NCBI GenBank assembly: GCA_030248215.1
Contig: JASANG010003051.1
Span: 115,356 to 179,355, forward strand
Direction: 5' to 3'
Source: Enoplolaimus lenunculus
Taxonomy: Eukaryota; Nematoda; Enoplea; Enoplida; Thoracostomopsidae
Length of the DNA stretch: 64,000 nt
Both the position numbers and the translations under genes were made by a program. The first letter of the stretch is position 1. Each line of letters opens with the position of its first letter. Of this stretch, positions 1-10,203 are shown piece by piece. Below the pieces are notes generated by a model that was not told where the DNA came from, did no database searches, and worked only from the letters and a program-made list of their open reading frames with translations.

Positions 1-166
1 CGCAGTGCAAAATCTCAACAAGACGTGAGAGCGTACTCGAGCTCGAGCGTCAAGCTCCTATAGCTCAGCGGTCATCGTAAACGCGTCCCACCCGTGAGAC
101 TGGGGTTCGAATCTTACCTTGAAAATACATCTTATATGAAATTGAAAATATTCATGTGAGAAAGGG
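1..166 (-). mobile_element. TTAA element with tRNA-like segment, cut by window edge
   Basis: The right end is a CTCACATGAATATTTTC-type terminus read as its complement, closing in GGG followed by TTAA at 167-170. Inside, read on plus at about 50-115, is a tRNA-like stretch: TAGCTCAGCGGTCATCG (A-box-like) and GGTTCGAATC (B-box-like). The same unit recurs at 20.3-21.9, 27.8-28.2, 30.5, 35.2-35.6 and 56.7 kb. The left end lies outside the window. Confidence 0.7.
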
Positions 167-170
167 TTAA

Positions 171-1035
171 TGAAAAAATTCTTACTTAGTATCATTAAAT
201 GCGATTTTATATTGAAGTCTTTGCTCAGAAATTACTTCAACAATTTGTGATATCTGAAAGCGTACTTAGGTACTTATTTTTAAGTTACTCAACATATTTA
301 GCGAATTTCAGATCAGCTGTTCTGGTATACTATTTTTGGTTCAACTGCGATTGTAGACTCGTTGAATCTTCTTAGTATAAAACCGGTCTGTAGCTTGATT
401 GAAATGGTACTGACGCATAATCTGCAATTCTTTTGTTTTTGTTCAAAAAGTTAAGTATTAATACTTTGAGTCATAAAACGTAAAAAAGTAGTTAGACAAA
501 CTTTAAGTAAATACTAAAGTAAAATTTCAGAAATCCAGCACTTATTTCTTAAATTACCTGCTAACATCTCTTTAATATTTGACCAGTTGCTTGATACTTA
601 TATATGTACTTATGCACTGTAAACAATGATAGAGAAACACAGCACAGCGTTCAGTGAACAGTTTTAGCATTTTGATTCCCCCATTCATGGTGTTGAGTTT
701 TTAGGTTTCTTTTTTGGAACAGAAATTTCAAATTTAAAGAATTTACATCTAAAATTCTGGAACGTAAAAGTTTTTCACTAATTTTTTGAGAAATCAAATG
801 TTTTATGCATCTAAAAATGTGTATAAAATTTAAACAAAGCGTGTTTGGGTATACGCATTCGATATTGCACCCTAAAATATTAATAGGTACGTTGTATAGA
901 AGTAAACTCGACAAGAGCTTGTTTTGGAGTGAATTTAAAGAAATTAATTTACTTTTAGTAATACAATTCTACTATTTTTTATATGAATTATTAAGAAAAA
1001 ATATTCGTATTTGCTGCACTTTGACATATATAATA
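171..1035. other. no gene or repeat recognised
   Basis: AT-rich sequence with only short chance open frames on both strands. No splice-consistent exon or inverted-repeat pair was seen. Confidence 0.4.
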
Positions 1036-1128
1036 CAGGGTGCGACCGGATAGCCGGCTTCGGCCGGATATTAGATTATCCGGCTCCAGTTCCGGCTCCG
1101 TCAGTTTTTGGTATCCGGTCGCACCCTG
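1036..1128. mobile_element. 93-bp hAT-type MITE with 8-bp target duplication
   Basis: Perfect 17-bp terminal inverted repeats CAGGGTGCGACCGGATA enclose a short GGCTCCGG-rich core. The element is flanked by the perfect 8-bp direct repeat ATATAATA (1028-1035 and 1129-1136). CAGGG ends and an 8-bp duplication are typical of hAT elements. It is too short to encode protein. Confidence 0.88.
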
Positions 1129-1610
1129 ATATAATAGTATTTGATTTACTGATAATGGCTTAATTTAAAATTAACAATGATTTCATTATCTGTCTGGACC
1201 CTAATTCAAATCAATCTATGCAATATATAGGCTTTATTGCATTCGTTATATATTCTTTTTTATTAACACTGTTTTATTATTCAAATATTGTTATGGTAAC
1301 AAAATTTTAAGGCAACTCAATTTTACCGTAGTGTCCGATTTGCTTGATTTGACAAAAACTTTAAATAAGAAACTTACCGATTCAATAGCAAGCAATAGGT
1401 ACTCTGAATTGTAGTGATCGTAGGTAAAGTGATTTAATAATTATCTACGGTGAACAAAGTTGTCAGGCTAAAAATGTTAAATCTTATGAAAAATATAAAT
1501 ACTGTCCTGCACCTAAAAAGCAACTATATAGCAGTTTATGAAAATAAATTTATACGGAGAAGACAAGAAGAATTGGAACAATTAATGTTTTCCTTTAATT
1601 AAAGTTTTCC

Positions 1611-2140
1611 TAATGGGTCATCCATGTTATACTGTCTACGCTACTGTAAAAAATGTTCACCCATTTGGCAGCAATGCGATACAAAACAATATGGTTCTTG
1701 AGATATTACGACTGAACAGAAAGGATATTTGGCCAGTGTGTTTTGGCAGTAGTCCCTTTGAAGGGGGTATGGACAATGTGGACACTGTTTGGACGCAGTG
1801 TTTGACAATTAAGTTTCTTCGAACAGACTCTGTATAATCGTTAAACAGAGTTCCATCGGACAAACTTTGTGTTATGAAATGAGCTGAGTCCCTTCCGGCA
1901 AACTCTAGGCAAAACAGTTGTCTTTTTTAAAACCTATTGACAATGGGACGTGCGCATGTGCGATTATGTGACAATGTATAAATGTTCAGAGGGTCTGCCA
2001 GCGGTCAGGTTGGTGTAAACTGGAGGTATGTGACTTTTGAATATATTGTTTATAAACACTGCAGTTTGTAACTTAGGGGCTCGCATGCGGGTACAATTTT
2101 TTACAGTAGCGTAGACAGTTTAACGTGGTTGACTCATAAT
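1611..2140. mobile_element. ~530-bp inverted-repeat element (family T1)
   Basis: Left end ATGGGTCATCCATGTTATAC plus CTACGCTACTGTAAAAAATG matches the complement of the right end (2095-2140) over about 45 bp with a few mismatches. The core has no credible gene. A second pair of ends lies at 12096 and 14431 and a lone right end at about 49321-49367, so this is a dispersed family. Confidence 0.7.
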
Positions 2141-2502
2141 TGTATCAACATATTAATATAAGGAAACTTCTCGCGGATATCACAATTGGGCACAGTGTCA
2201 CTTGCAATTTTTTAACTGAACGCAGAACAACTTTAATTGACCCGCAAATCCTTTGACATGGATTTGTTTCCAAATACCGTCGATAAATTATTCAGTCAAA
2301 CCGGAAACACGGGTAAATTTCTGCGCGTAATTTTTAGCTGTTTGCGATCCAAAAAGTATAGAATGATCTTGCTATAGGCGTGCACGAAATACAATGGTTT
2401 ATGTCACCGATGTACGCTTAATAATCCGGGTTGAAAAATGGAAAACTCGAAAAATAAGTTACACGTGCTTCAACAAATATAAAAATGTTAATGGATGCTA
2501 GC
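2141..2502. other. no gene or repeat recognised
   Basis: No supported exon, RNA gene or paired repeat was seen. Confidence 0.4.
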
Positions 2503-2715
2503 TACAGTGCCAAAAATGGTAAGTGAAATTGACTCTCACCGAAATAGACTCTACAGGACTACACAAATTGAGTTAAATTCAACTCCGCCAGAATCAAACG
2601 TGCGACTCAGTGAGTCGAATTTGACTCTGGCGGAATAGAATTTGACTCAGTTTGTGTAGTATCGTAGAGCCTATTTTGGAGAGAGTCAGTTTGGCTCAAT
2701 ATTTTTTGCCAAAGT
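2503..2715. mobile_element. palindromic foldback MITE, copy 1
   Basis: Almost the whole element is one inverted repeat: GTGAAATTGACTCTC...GAAATAGACTCTA on the left pairs with GAGCCTATTTTGGAGAGAGTC on the right, with smaller GACTC/GAGTC palindromes at the centre. Outer ends are CAGTGCCAAAAATGGT and ATTTTTTGCCAAAG. A homologous copy lies at 9325-9543. Confidence 0.7.
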
Positions 2716-4042
2716 ACATCTGATGCCAAAATAATACCAAAAAAATCACATGTCAGTTTTACTAAGCAGTAAGTATATACCTGTCGTAGTGGAACTACAT
2801 GTACTGATTGAGCGAAGCTCGAACATACTTTGCTCTGTGATCAGTGAAGTTAAATATTCCAGGCTTATAAAGCAAAAACGTTTATTTTGACCCAGTTACT
2901 TTCCAGTTATGCAAATAATGCAAATTAAATACTTATTACTAAACTATTCACTGATTGGTTTGCGGGTATACAAAAATTAGTCCGATTCCTCACACCCAAA
3001 ACGATTCACTACTAAAATAAGATTGCTTGTAACCCTCATAATTTGTGAAATACAGGAAAAAGTCATAATTTGAACGTAACCAATTAACCTAGTATGCAAA
3101 TAGGTTATTGCCTATCCCTTTATCGATCAATTTTGGAGGTTTATAAACTGTCTCTTTCGATTTCTCGCGCTTAAAATTAGTGAAATAATGTAGAAAGTCC
3201 TAATTCAAGCTTAACCTAATGAGCTATGCCAATTAGTTACCGTTCTTTTATCGCTTTTGAAGATTTATAAACAGTTTATTAAGCCTCACCGCACACAACA
3301 ACCCTTATGTAGTTAACAACTGGCTCAAAATTTTTAAACACCAATGCGAGATTAACACCCAGGCATAATAAAAGCTTGCAAACCAAAAAGTTTATCAAAC
3401 GCGCAAGACATAACCACAGACATTTCTGCTGTGAGACTTAGGACGGCTGGATGTTGATGACCGATAAATCAGATTAGATCAGGATTGATATCGAAAAGCA
3501 CAAACGGGAAAATTGTTGTTTTCGTTGTTTTCCGACGAAGTGGAAAAATGAAAAAATCTTTTTAAAAATATCTCATAATTTTAGTAAGCAACCTGCATAG
3601 GTGCCCGATATTTGCGTTTTATGCGATGTGACAAAAATTCCTTTTTGTACACACTATGACATGTATACTGTCTATTCAAAACGGTGGTTAACGTGCATGC
3701 GCCGAGTGCAATCGTTAAGTGTGAGCAACATTAATATAGAAAGTGGAAAATTTTGCAACAAATTCACAACTGTAAAATATTGATAGGTAAGCGTTTCCTA
3801 ATTAGGCTCGATACCAACAATTAGAAGTAGAACACGGTGTTGCGAAGAGTGCCGGGAGGTAATTCTATGTCTGTAGTGAACATAACCACACCTATTGACT
3901 GCATTCGCTGAATGCTGTTCGCCTAATTCAGCCGATTAAACCTGTTCAAAATAAATGAAAAACATTGTGGACAGCACAAACACCAGTATATGTAACCAAA
4001 TTTTTAGACGCGTAAAATCACTGGTGAATTTACGTGTAAGGA
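2716..4042. other. no gene or repeat recognised
   Basis: About 1.3 kb of AT-rich sequence without convincing exons. Short plus-strand frames near 3600 have no family resemblance. Confidence 0.4.
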
Positions 4043-4720
4043 CTATCTGACGGGCGACAAACCTACACACATTAACCTCAATATAATCCTGTGTTTTGGT
4101 ACACAAACAGACAACTTCCGCGCAATTGGATTGCTGGAAACCATAGACGCGCCACTAGACTCACCAATATCCGCCTGCGATTGACCTCCGCCCGATGCAT
4201 TTTGCATCGTGCTCAGCTTAAGGCCTATAGTTTGCGATTTATCACAAAAACCTACCTCTGTTCTTGCCTTCTCGCCTTGCAACTGTATTCGATTCCGAAC
4301 TTTAACACCATTGGATATATTTGCCTTAAACAGGCCTGTTTGGCTTACAATTTCACGCGCCATTGTACAAATTATTCCAAAACAGTGGGGCCCCAAGATG
4401 TACTCCGCCATACCATCGGGTCACAATTACAACTACGTTTATTGTCCCTGTTAGTTCAATAGCGCTTAATAAACGGCGCCCCGCCCCAAACTCAACATCA
4501 TCTCGGAAGAGTGGATCTGAATTTGTTACACCGCCAATACGGTAAGCATTAATATTATGCGTAGATGATGCGATGTTGCGGATAAATGCCATTAACAATC
4601 TGAGAACTACACACACTTCTGAAACCAAGATCGCAGCAGCTACGTGAGTTTGAAAAGTACTTTTTTGTAAACTGTAGGGCTGACCGGAGACAAGCAAAGA
4701 TTCAGAACAATGCATGGTTA
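4043..4720 (-). pseudogene. IMPACT: IMPACT/YIH1-like (UPF0029) coding block, frameshifted
   Basis: IMPACT/YIH1 proteins bind GCN1 and restrain the eIF2-alpha kinase GCN2. The minus frame from 4715 shows the family's hallmarks in order: KSTFQTHVA, IASSTHNINAYRI, a DD..FGAGRRLL segment (usual form DDGE.AAGGRLL) and VVIVTRWYGGVHLG (usual form VVVSRWYGG.LLG). The family continues with GPxRFxxInnxARE; here PHCFGIICTMAREIV lies one base out of frame, just after a GGGGCCCC run near 4390, so the block carries a single frameshift or an assembly error. The trailing ~70 residues are low-complexity and end in a stop at 4043-4045. The N-terminal RWD domain is not visible. The block begins exactly where a long repeat ends (4722), and CACAG at that junction could act as a splice acceptor. 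Family identity is fairly sure. Whether the gene works is doubtful. Confidence 0.72.
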
Positions 4721-4721
4721 C

Positions 4722-5414
4722 TGTGAGAAGTTCGTGATTTTAGGTAAACCCTGTATCCTGTATCGCACCTTTATACAGTCCTTTTCTCGATGTACGCTTA
4801 TCGCTCTGATTTAGTAAACGCGGCCGGTATATTTATTAACCTTCCCAAATCCTTTATAACACCGATTAATACAAGCAAATTACAGGTTATGCAATTCCAC
4901 TTGTATACCCTGGTCCGAAATCCTTAAAGCCTATGCCTGAATTCGTTTAGTCCAGCCACTGGTTCACCGATACCAATACGTTTTATTTACAGAAATCCGT
5001 GCAATTCTAACCCCGTTAGAATTACACTCTATTTTAACCGTGCACTCTAACCCCGTATGAGATACTCCAAATTTTCCGCCCAATCTAACCCCTTTAGAAT
5101 TAGCCAATCCGTTGTAGAATAGTAAACCTAACCCCGTTAGATTTACTAGACTACGGTTTCCCAGGTTTCCTTTATAATCCCCAGTTCCCTTTTAGCACAT
5201 GGCACCAGTATCCGATACTGGGTAAATTCTGCGCCCTGCGCAACACAAGCTCTATCCGTACGCATTGGTTTCCTTCACATTTCACGCCTCCGTGGCACTC
5301 TTAACCGAATTCAATACAAACCTTACTTACCGCCAACTTCCGTTTCACTCATATACACAATCTTAAATGCCGCCAACTGTATGGTTTTACACGCAAAATT
5401 TTTAAGAATCTATC
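4722..5414 (-). repeat. ~690-bp direct repeat, left copy (candidate LTR)
   Basis: Nearly identical to 7049-7746 and in the same orientation. On plus the repeat starts TGTGAGAAGTTCGTG, so on minus it ends in CA. It contains several short palindromic motifs of the TCTAACCCCGTTAGA type. The pairing and ~1.6-kb spacing suggest the long terminal repeats of an old retroelement in minus orientation, but the other end lacks a clean TG and no target duplication was found. Confidence 0.5.
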
Positions 5415-7048
5415 TCGCAGCGTCCAATTCACTTCCAAATCTCGTACCTTTGCCTGCATCATCGCGTAGGCACTCTCCACTTCCGTCACTCCGAATCCCC
5501 CTGGCGGGTACATTCCGAGAAGCGCTGCCTTCACTCTCTCGATCAGCTCTTTATCCTGGAGCTGCCTCGCTTCAATATCCCGTTTAACGCCTCCTCCAGA
5601 AACAGCGCCGTTCTAAATTCTGCTGCCTCCGACCCTGCAACTGGAAGATCCGGCACCGTTTCTTCTTAACCCTGTTTCCGTCATCGCCTGTGCTCCTCGC
5701 GCAACCATAGTAGATTGCCCGGACGTACTATTCCCGTTCGTCTGGAATACTGATCCGAGTGATTCCCGACGACAAATCGTACTTGGTAACGAAATCTCTT
5801 CGATTTCCTTACCCTGTTCCACCTGAAGCTCGCGTGACATACTTCGTGTTGTCACCCTGGTTTCCCGTGCCGTCGCCCGTTCCGCCGATTCCTGTTCTCC
5901 TGCAGTAGTTGGGGCCCTGTACAGCGACATTCTCCTTTTGCGAATTCGAAATTTCACCCAATCTCTATAAACTATTTCCCACACCAGTGTTATTGTGTTT
6001 TATATAAAACACCACTTCTCGAATCCACCAATTTTTCGTATTTTTTGCCCAAAACTTTTTATCCGGTCCAAAAATTATCTCAAAGACGTGCTCCGGATAT
6101 ACAGGAACCGTACAGTTCCTAAATATTTCAACCCCGAGCACCTCCGACAATTTTTCAACTTTTTCACTTAGTTACTCCCAAAATTCTGTACAACAGCCCT
6201 ATTTACTTGCTGAATACGGCGCCCTGTTTAAAAACATGTGCCGTAGCTCCAAGTATAATGCACCCAAATCGTTCTTTGAACTCCTTTACAACTTTTATTC
6301 ACCTTTGCCAGCCGCTATTCCGCGTCAGGCACCCTTTTCACTCCGGTTTCCACAAAAGATCGCTCCTTATTAACTAGCTACTTGTTTCAAGTACCTAGAA
6401 TTCGTGCTGGCACCAACCGAATGTTTCGTAAACCCCTGCAACTCGTGTGCTAAGCATTTACTTCCGTCCTTGATACTCCCTAAGTCCAATGCTGTACTCT
6501 TTTTGCCATTGCCACAACTTTTCACTTCACCCGGTCCAAAAACAACTGAATTTTTGGCAATTTGTTAATGTTTTTGACCAATACTCCTTATGTACTCCAC
6601 CGTTCCGTTTCAAATTTTAGCCCTGTACTTACGAACGCAATAGTTCCTAAGTGTGCCAATTTCACCAGTTTCTGCCCGATTCTTCCAATTTTCGCCTCTC
6701 TACCCCGGGGATTTTCAATTCCAATTTGCTTACACCTGAACCAGTTCCCCATACTTGCGGCGTAGCCCCAAGTATAACCGTCGAACTAATTCGCAGTCTG
6801 TCTATCCGGTAATTTGAGTATCAGATACGTTTACAGCCCAGTATCGCCAAATTCCTTTTTCGCCTGTACTCTTATTCCTTTTACACGCCTGTATTCCTTA
6901 TTATTTTCCACTACACGATCGTTCAGATCCTGTGTTTACAATAAAAACCTTTTCCTTTTACACTCCAAAATTCCTTTTCCCTTTTCCAACTATTGTTTTT
7001 GACACCGAAACCAACTAAATCAGCATCGAGACCGTCACGTGGTCACCA
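5415..7048 (-). mobile_element. internal region of a candidate LTR-element fossil
   Basis: Lies between the two ~690-bp direct repeats. The minus frame around 5420-5984 resembles a retroelement gag N-terminus in style (arginine- and threonine-rich, ATARETRVTTRSMSRELQ, then a helical segment with KELIERVKAALLG). No protease, reverse transcriptase or integrase was recognised. The element is small and broken, with more than one interruption, and is best treated as an old relic. Confidence 0.4.
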
Positions 7049-7746
7049 TGTGAGAAGTTCGTGATTTTAGCTAAACCCTATATCCTGTATCGCACCTTTA
7101 TGCAGTCCTTTTCTCGATGTACGCTTATCGCTCTGATTCAGTAAACACGGCCGGTATATTTACTAACCCTCCCAAATCCTTTATAACACCGATTAATACA
7201 AGCAAATTACAGGTTATGCAATTCCACTTGTAGCCTGGTCCGAAATCCTTAAAGCCTATGCCCGAATTCGTGTAGTCCAGCCACGGGCTTCACCGATACT
7301 AACACTTTTACTATTTCCCAAAGTCCGTGCAATCCTAACCGCGTTAGAATTACACTTTATTTTAACCGTGCACTCTAACCCCGTAAGAGATACTCCAAAT
7401 TTTCCGCCCAATCTAACCCCTTTAGAATTAGCCAATCTGTTGTAGAATAGTAAACCTAACCCCGTTAGATTTACTAGACTACGGTTTCCCAGGTTTCCTT
7501 TATAATCCCCAGTTCCCTTTTAGCACATGACACCAGTATCCGATACTGGGTAAATTCTGCGCCCTGCGCAACACAAGCTCTATCCGTAACGCCCTGGTTT
7601 CCTTCACATTTCACGCCTCCGTGGCACTCTTAACCGAATTCAATACAAACCTTACTTACCGACAACTTCCGTTTCACTCCGATACACACAAACTTAAATG
7701 CTGCCAACTGTATGGTTTTACACGCAAAAGTTTTTAAGAATCTGTC
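7049..7746 (-). repeat. ~690-bp direct repeat, right copy (candidate LTR)
   Basis: Second copy of the 4722-5414 sequence, differing by scattered substitutions and small gaps, which suggests moderate age. Homology stops near AAGAATCTGTC. The sequence beyond (7747-8030) is not shared with the first copy. Confidence 0.5.
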
Positions 7747-8700
7747 AAAACAACCGCTTTCACCAGTTAAGAACACAATACTGCTTCTGGTCCCGGCTAC
7801 CCCTTGTGCGTCTCGATCTAATTTGCATACAGGCCGACATCTACAATTGGGTTTCCGCCGATGCTATGTTAGGTCCAGAGCCACCCATCCTGTACAATAC
7901 CGACAACAACAACAACTTACAACAACAATACTAACCAATGATAAAGCACCATTCTGGTGCTGACATAGCCTAGCTATGTCCTTTCGCGCAAAGATAGCCG
8001 GAAATATATGCAATTATATTCAATGGCCACGCAGGGCAGGTAGACTTTACATTGCGGACACAGCCGCCATAGCATCAAGTTTATTAATTTACACGCCTTG
8101 TAGAAGCGCCTAAGCCTAACTTAAGTTCTAAGAGAGACTATGTGGAGCCAGGACTCCCTTAAGGTGTGGTTTTGATTTAGGGTTTTATTTTGTGTTTTAG
8201 TTTTTAGTTTGAAATAGTTTTAAGTGTGGCAGAGCCACCTACATTTGCGTTTGGATCCGAATTGGATTCGATATCGCCTGCAACCAGCAATAGAATCTCT
8301 GCGCACTAGTGTGAGCGGAACCTATTTGCCCTATATTAAAAATTTCAAATTTTACACGCTTTTTGGATGACTGACAAATGGCTACATCCGCATTGCGACC
8401 ACGTATTCATCACGTCGGGGTCACCATTTTGTAAACATGCCACAATTGTGAACAGTGTCAAACCTGTATGCGTGAGAATAGCTGAATATAGTCGGTTATA
8501 ATCCACCACACCACCAGTTTATTTAGCAATAAAAACATCAGCTGAATCATTCAAAAATAACATCACAACCATAACATAATCACCATCCATTCCTACTCTG
8601 ATCCCAAAACTACCGGGACCTCAAACGTAGTCATGCAAAAAAATATAGCGAACATAAATCCGTGCAAATGTGCAAATTGGGCTAAGTTGCGCACAATGAC
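7747..8700. other. no gene recognised
   Basis: Contains a short CAACAACAACAAC simple repeat at about 7904-7927. No exon with family resemblance was seen. Confidence 0.4.
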
Positions 8701-8719
8701 ATATTCTAATAAGCTGCTC

Positions 8720-8935
8720 CAAGACTTCGTTTAATTTTACGCCTATTTTTACGAAATCTCGGCATTTTTTCCTCAAAATTAGTGCCAAACGTTAAAACGA
8801 AACGGCGCGCCAAACAGATAAACTTTGTGAAACTGCAACATTTTACTATCGAAACAGCGGAACCTTCGGCAAAAATTTTGCCGGAGCCGGAGCCGAACGT
8901 CGATTTTGTGCCTGTGCCGAAACCGGTGGCAAACC
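8720..8935 (-). repeat. GGCTCCGG dispersed repeat, minus copy
   Basis: On minus this reads GGCTCCGGCTCCGG, then TTTATCTGTTTGGCGCG, CGTTTCG and GCGTAAAATTAAAC, in the same order as 11555-11780 on plus. It is therefore a dispersed repeat in opposite orientation. Its GGCTCCGG core recalls the small hAT-type element at 1036, but ends could not be fixed. Confidence 0.5.
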
Positions 8936-9324
8936 TCCGATTGCACTCTGCTTGTTATTACAAAATTGCTCATTATGAGACACACATCACAAACGCATAC
9001 GCAACACAAACGCACACAACGCAATTTAACACACAAACATATCGCGTTACTCATTGTCAAGTTTTCCAAGTTTGATTGTTAGTCCCAAACGTTTGACTCG
9101 ACGGGTGACAGTGAACTTTGCACCAACAAACAGAGGATATAGTGAATGATTTGTTTAGTGCTATGTGTATGTACGATCATAAATCAACATTGTATAGTTT
9201 TTACTTTCCCAACATTTAAAACTCAAACATTCCAGTTTAAACTATTCGCCGAAGGCAACTACTCAAAATTCAGCTAGCTTTCGTTTGTCCTGTTGTGCGC
9301 TTATTAATGCTGCTGGAAACCACA

Positions 9325-9543
9325 CTGTAAAAACGGTTAGTCAAATTGACTCTCTCCGAAATAGGTTTTTCCTGACTGCACAAACTGAGTCAAAACTCGA
9401 CTCCGCCAGAGTCACATTCGACTCGCTAAGCGGTTCACTGAATCGAATTTGACTGTGGCGGAATCGAATTTTAACTCAGTTTGTGTAGTCAGGAGAAAAG
9501 TCTATTTCGGAGAGAGTCAATTTGACTCACCATTTTTTGCAGA
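9325..9543. mobile_element. palindromic foldback MITE, copy 2
   Basis: Homologous to 2503-2715: CAAATTGACTCTCTCCGAAA on the left pairs with TTTCGGAGAGAGTCAATTTG on the right. Outer ends are CACTGTAAAAACGGT and ACCATTTTTTGCAG. No coding capacity. Confidence 0.75.
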
Positions 9544-9671
9544 AGCAGTTTAATTTTAAACTCGCACACGAACGCAATCTAAGTTTTGAAATTGAAAAAG
9601 TAATGCGTTAGATAGCGTTTATATTCAATGATAACGAATTCAAAGATTCATGAAATCTGAAAATATTAATT

Positions 9672-9740
9672 TTATTGTATATCTTCAATAGTGGGCGTCT
9701 TCACTCTGTTCACCAGCTCTCGGTCACCCATAGTTTGCAG
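9672..9740 (-). CDS. possible alternative terminal exon of gene A
   Basis: A good acceptor (TTTCATTTCAG) precedes 22 codons, LQTMGDRELVNRVK then TPTIEDIQ, and a TAA stop with an AATAAAA signal overlapping it. The exon starts in phase 0, as does the main last exon (10042-10203), so it could be an alternative 3-prime end. Its LQ.DREL..RVK motif loosely resembles LQDKELIERVK in the gag-like frame at 5.5 kb, so a repeat origin is also possible. Confidence 0.28.
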   Translation of the reverse strand: MQTMGDRELVNRVKTPTIEDIQ

Positions 9741-10041
9741 CTGAAATGAAAGTTTTAAAGTACAAAAAATCACAGCATTCAGTAGGGAACAGCAATCAGA
9801 ACTGATTAAATTTTTCGGAAAGTTCAAAGCGGTTAAAACTTTGAAGTCGTGCAAATTTTGCAAGGACAGTTTTAGTGTTGAAACCTCCGTTTCATACCGA
9901 ACACATTCGTAAATTACAGATGGATTCTTATCGCACAGAGGAAATTATGTTGAACATTTTAGTCACCTGAGTCTCTCTGACTTGGTATGACCTCTATTTT
10001 ACACTTATGATTATATATTGACACATTACCCATTCAGAAGT

Positions 10042-10203
10042 TTATAACGGTGTTGCAGCAAACGCATAGGCGATACTAAATGTACCATGGTATGCCCAAG
10101 AAGCTTCTGCATCTAATGCTAAGCTTTCAATACACTTGTCCTTGAGCAGTGGTTTCAAAGTTGCTAATCTGTCGCGTATCGTGTAATGTGGATCAGCTGG
10201 GGT
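10042..10203 (-). CDS. gene A exon 9: C-terminal tail and stop
   Basis: Acceptor CCCTACAG, then 53 codons opening [20 protein letters not shown] and ending AYAFAATPL before TAA. Phase 0 matches exon 8. No family was recognised. It is moderately hydrophobic near the end but has no clear membrane segment. Confidence 0.6.
   Translation of the reverse strand, partial: TPADPHYTIRDRLATLKPLLKDKCIESLALDAEASWAYHGTFSIAYAFAATPL

Noticed and set aside
5349-5534. Host gene exon with MYPPGGFGVTEVESAYAMMQ
   Set aside because: It lies in the candidate LTR-element fossil and continues its gag-like frame, so it is treated as part of that relic.
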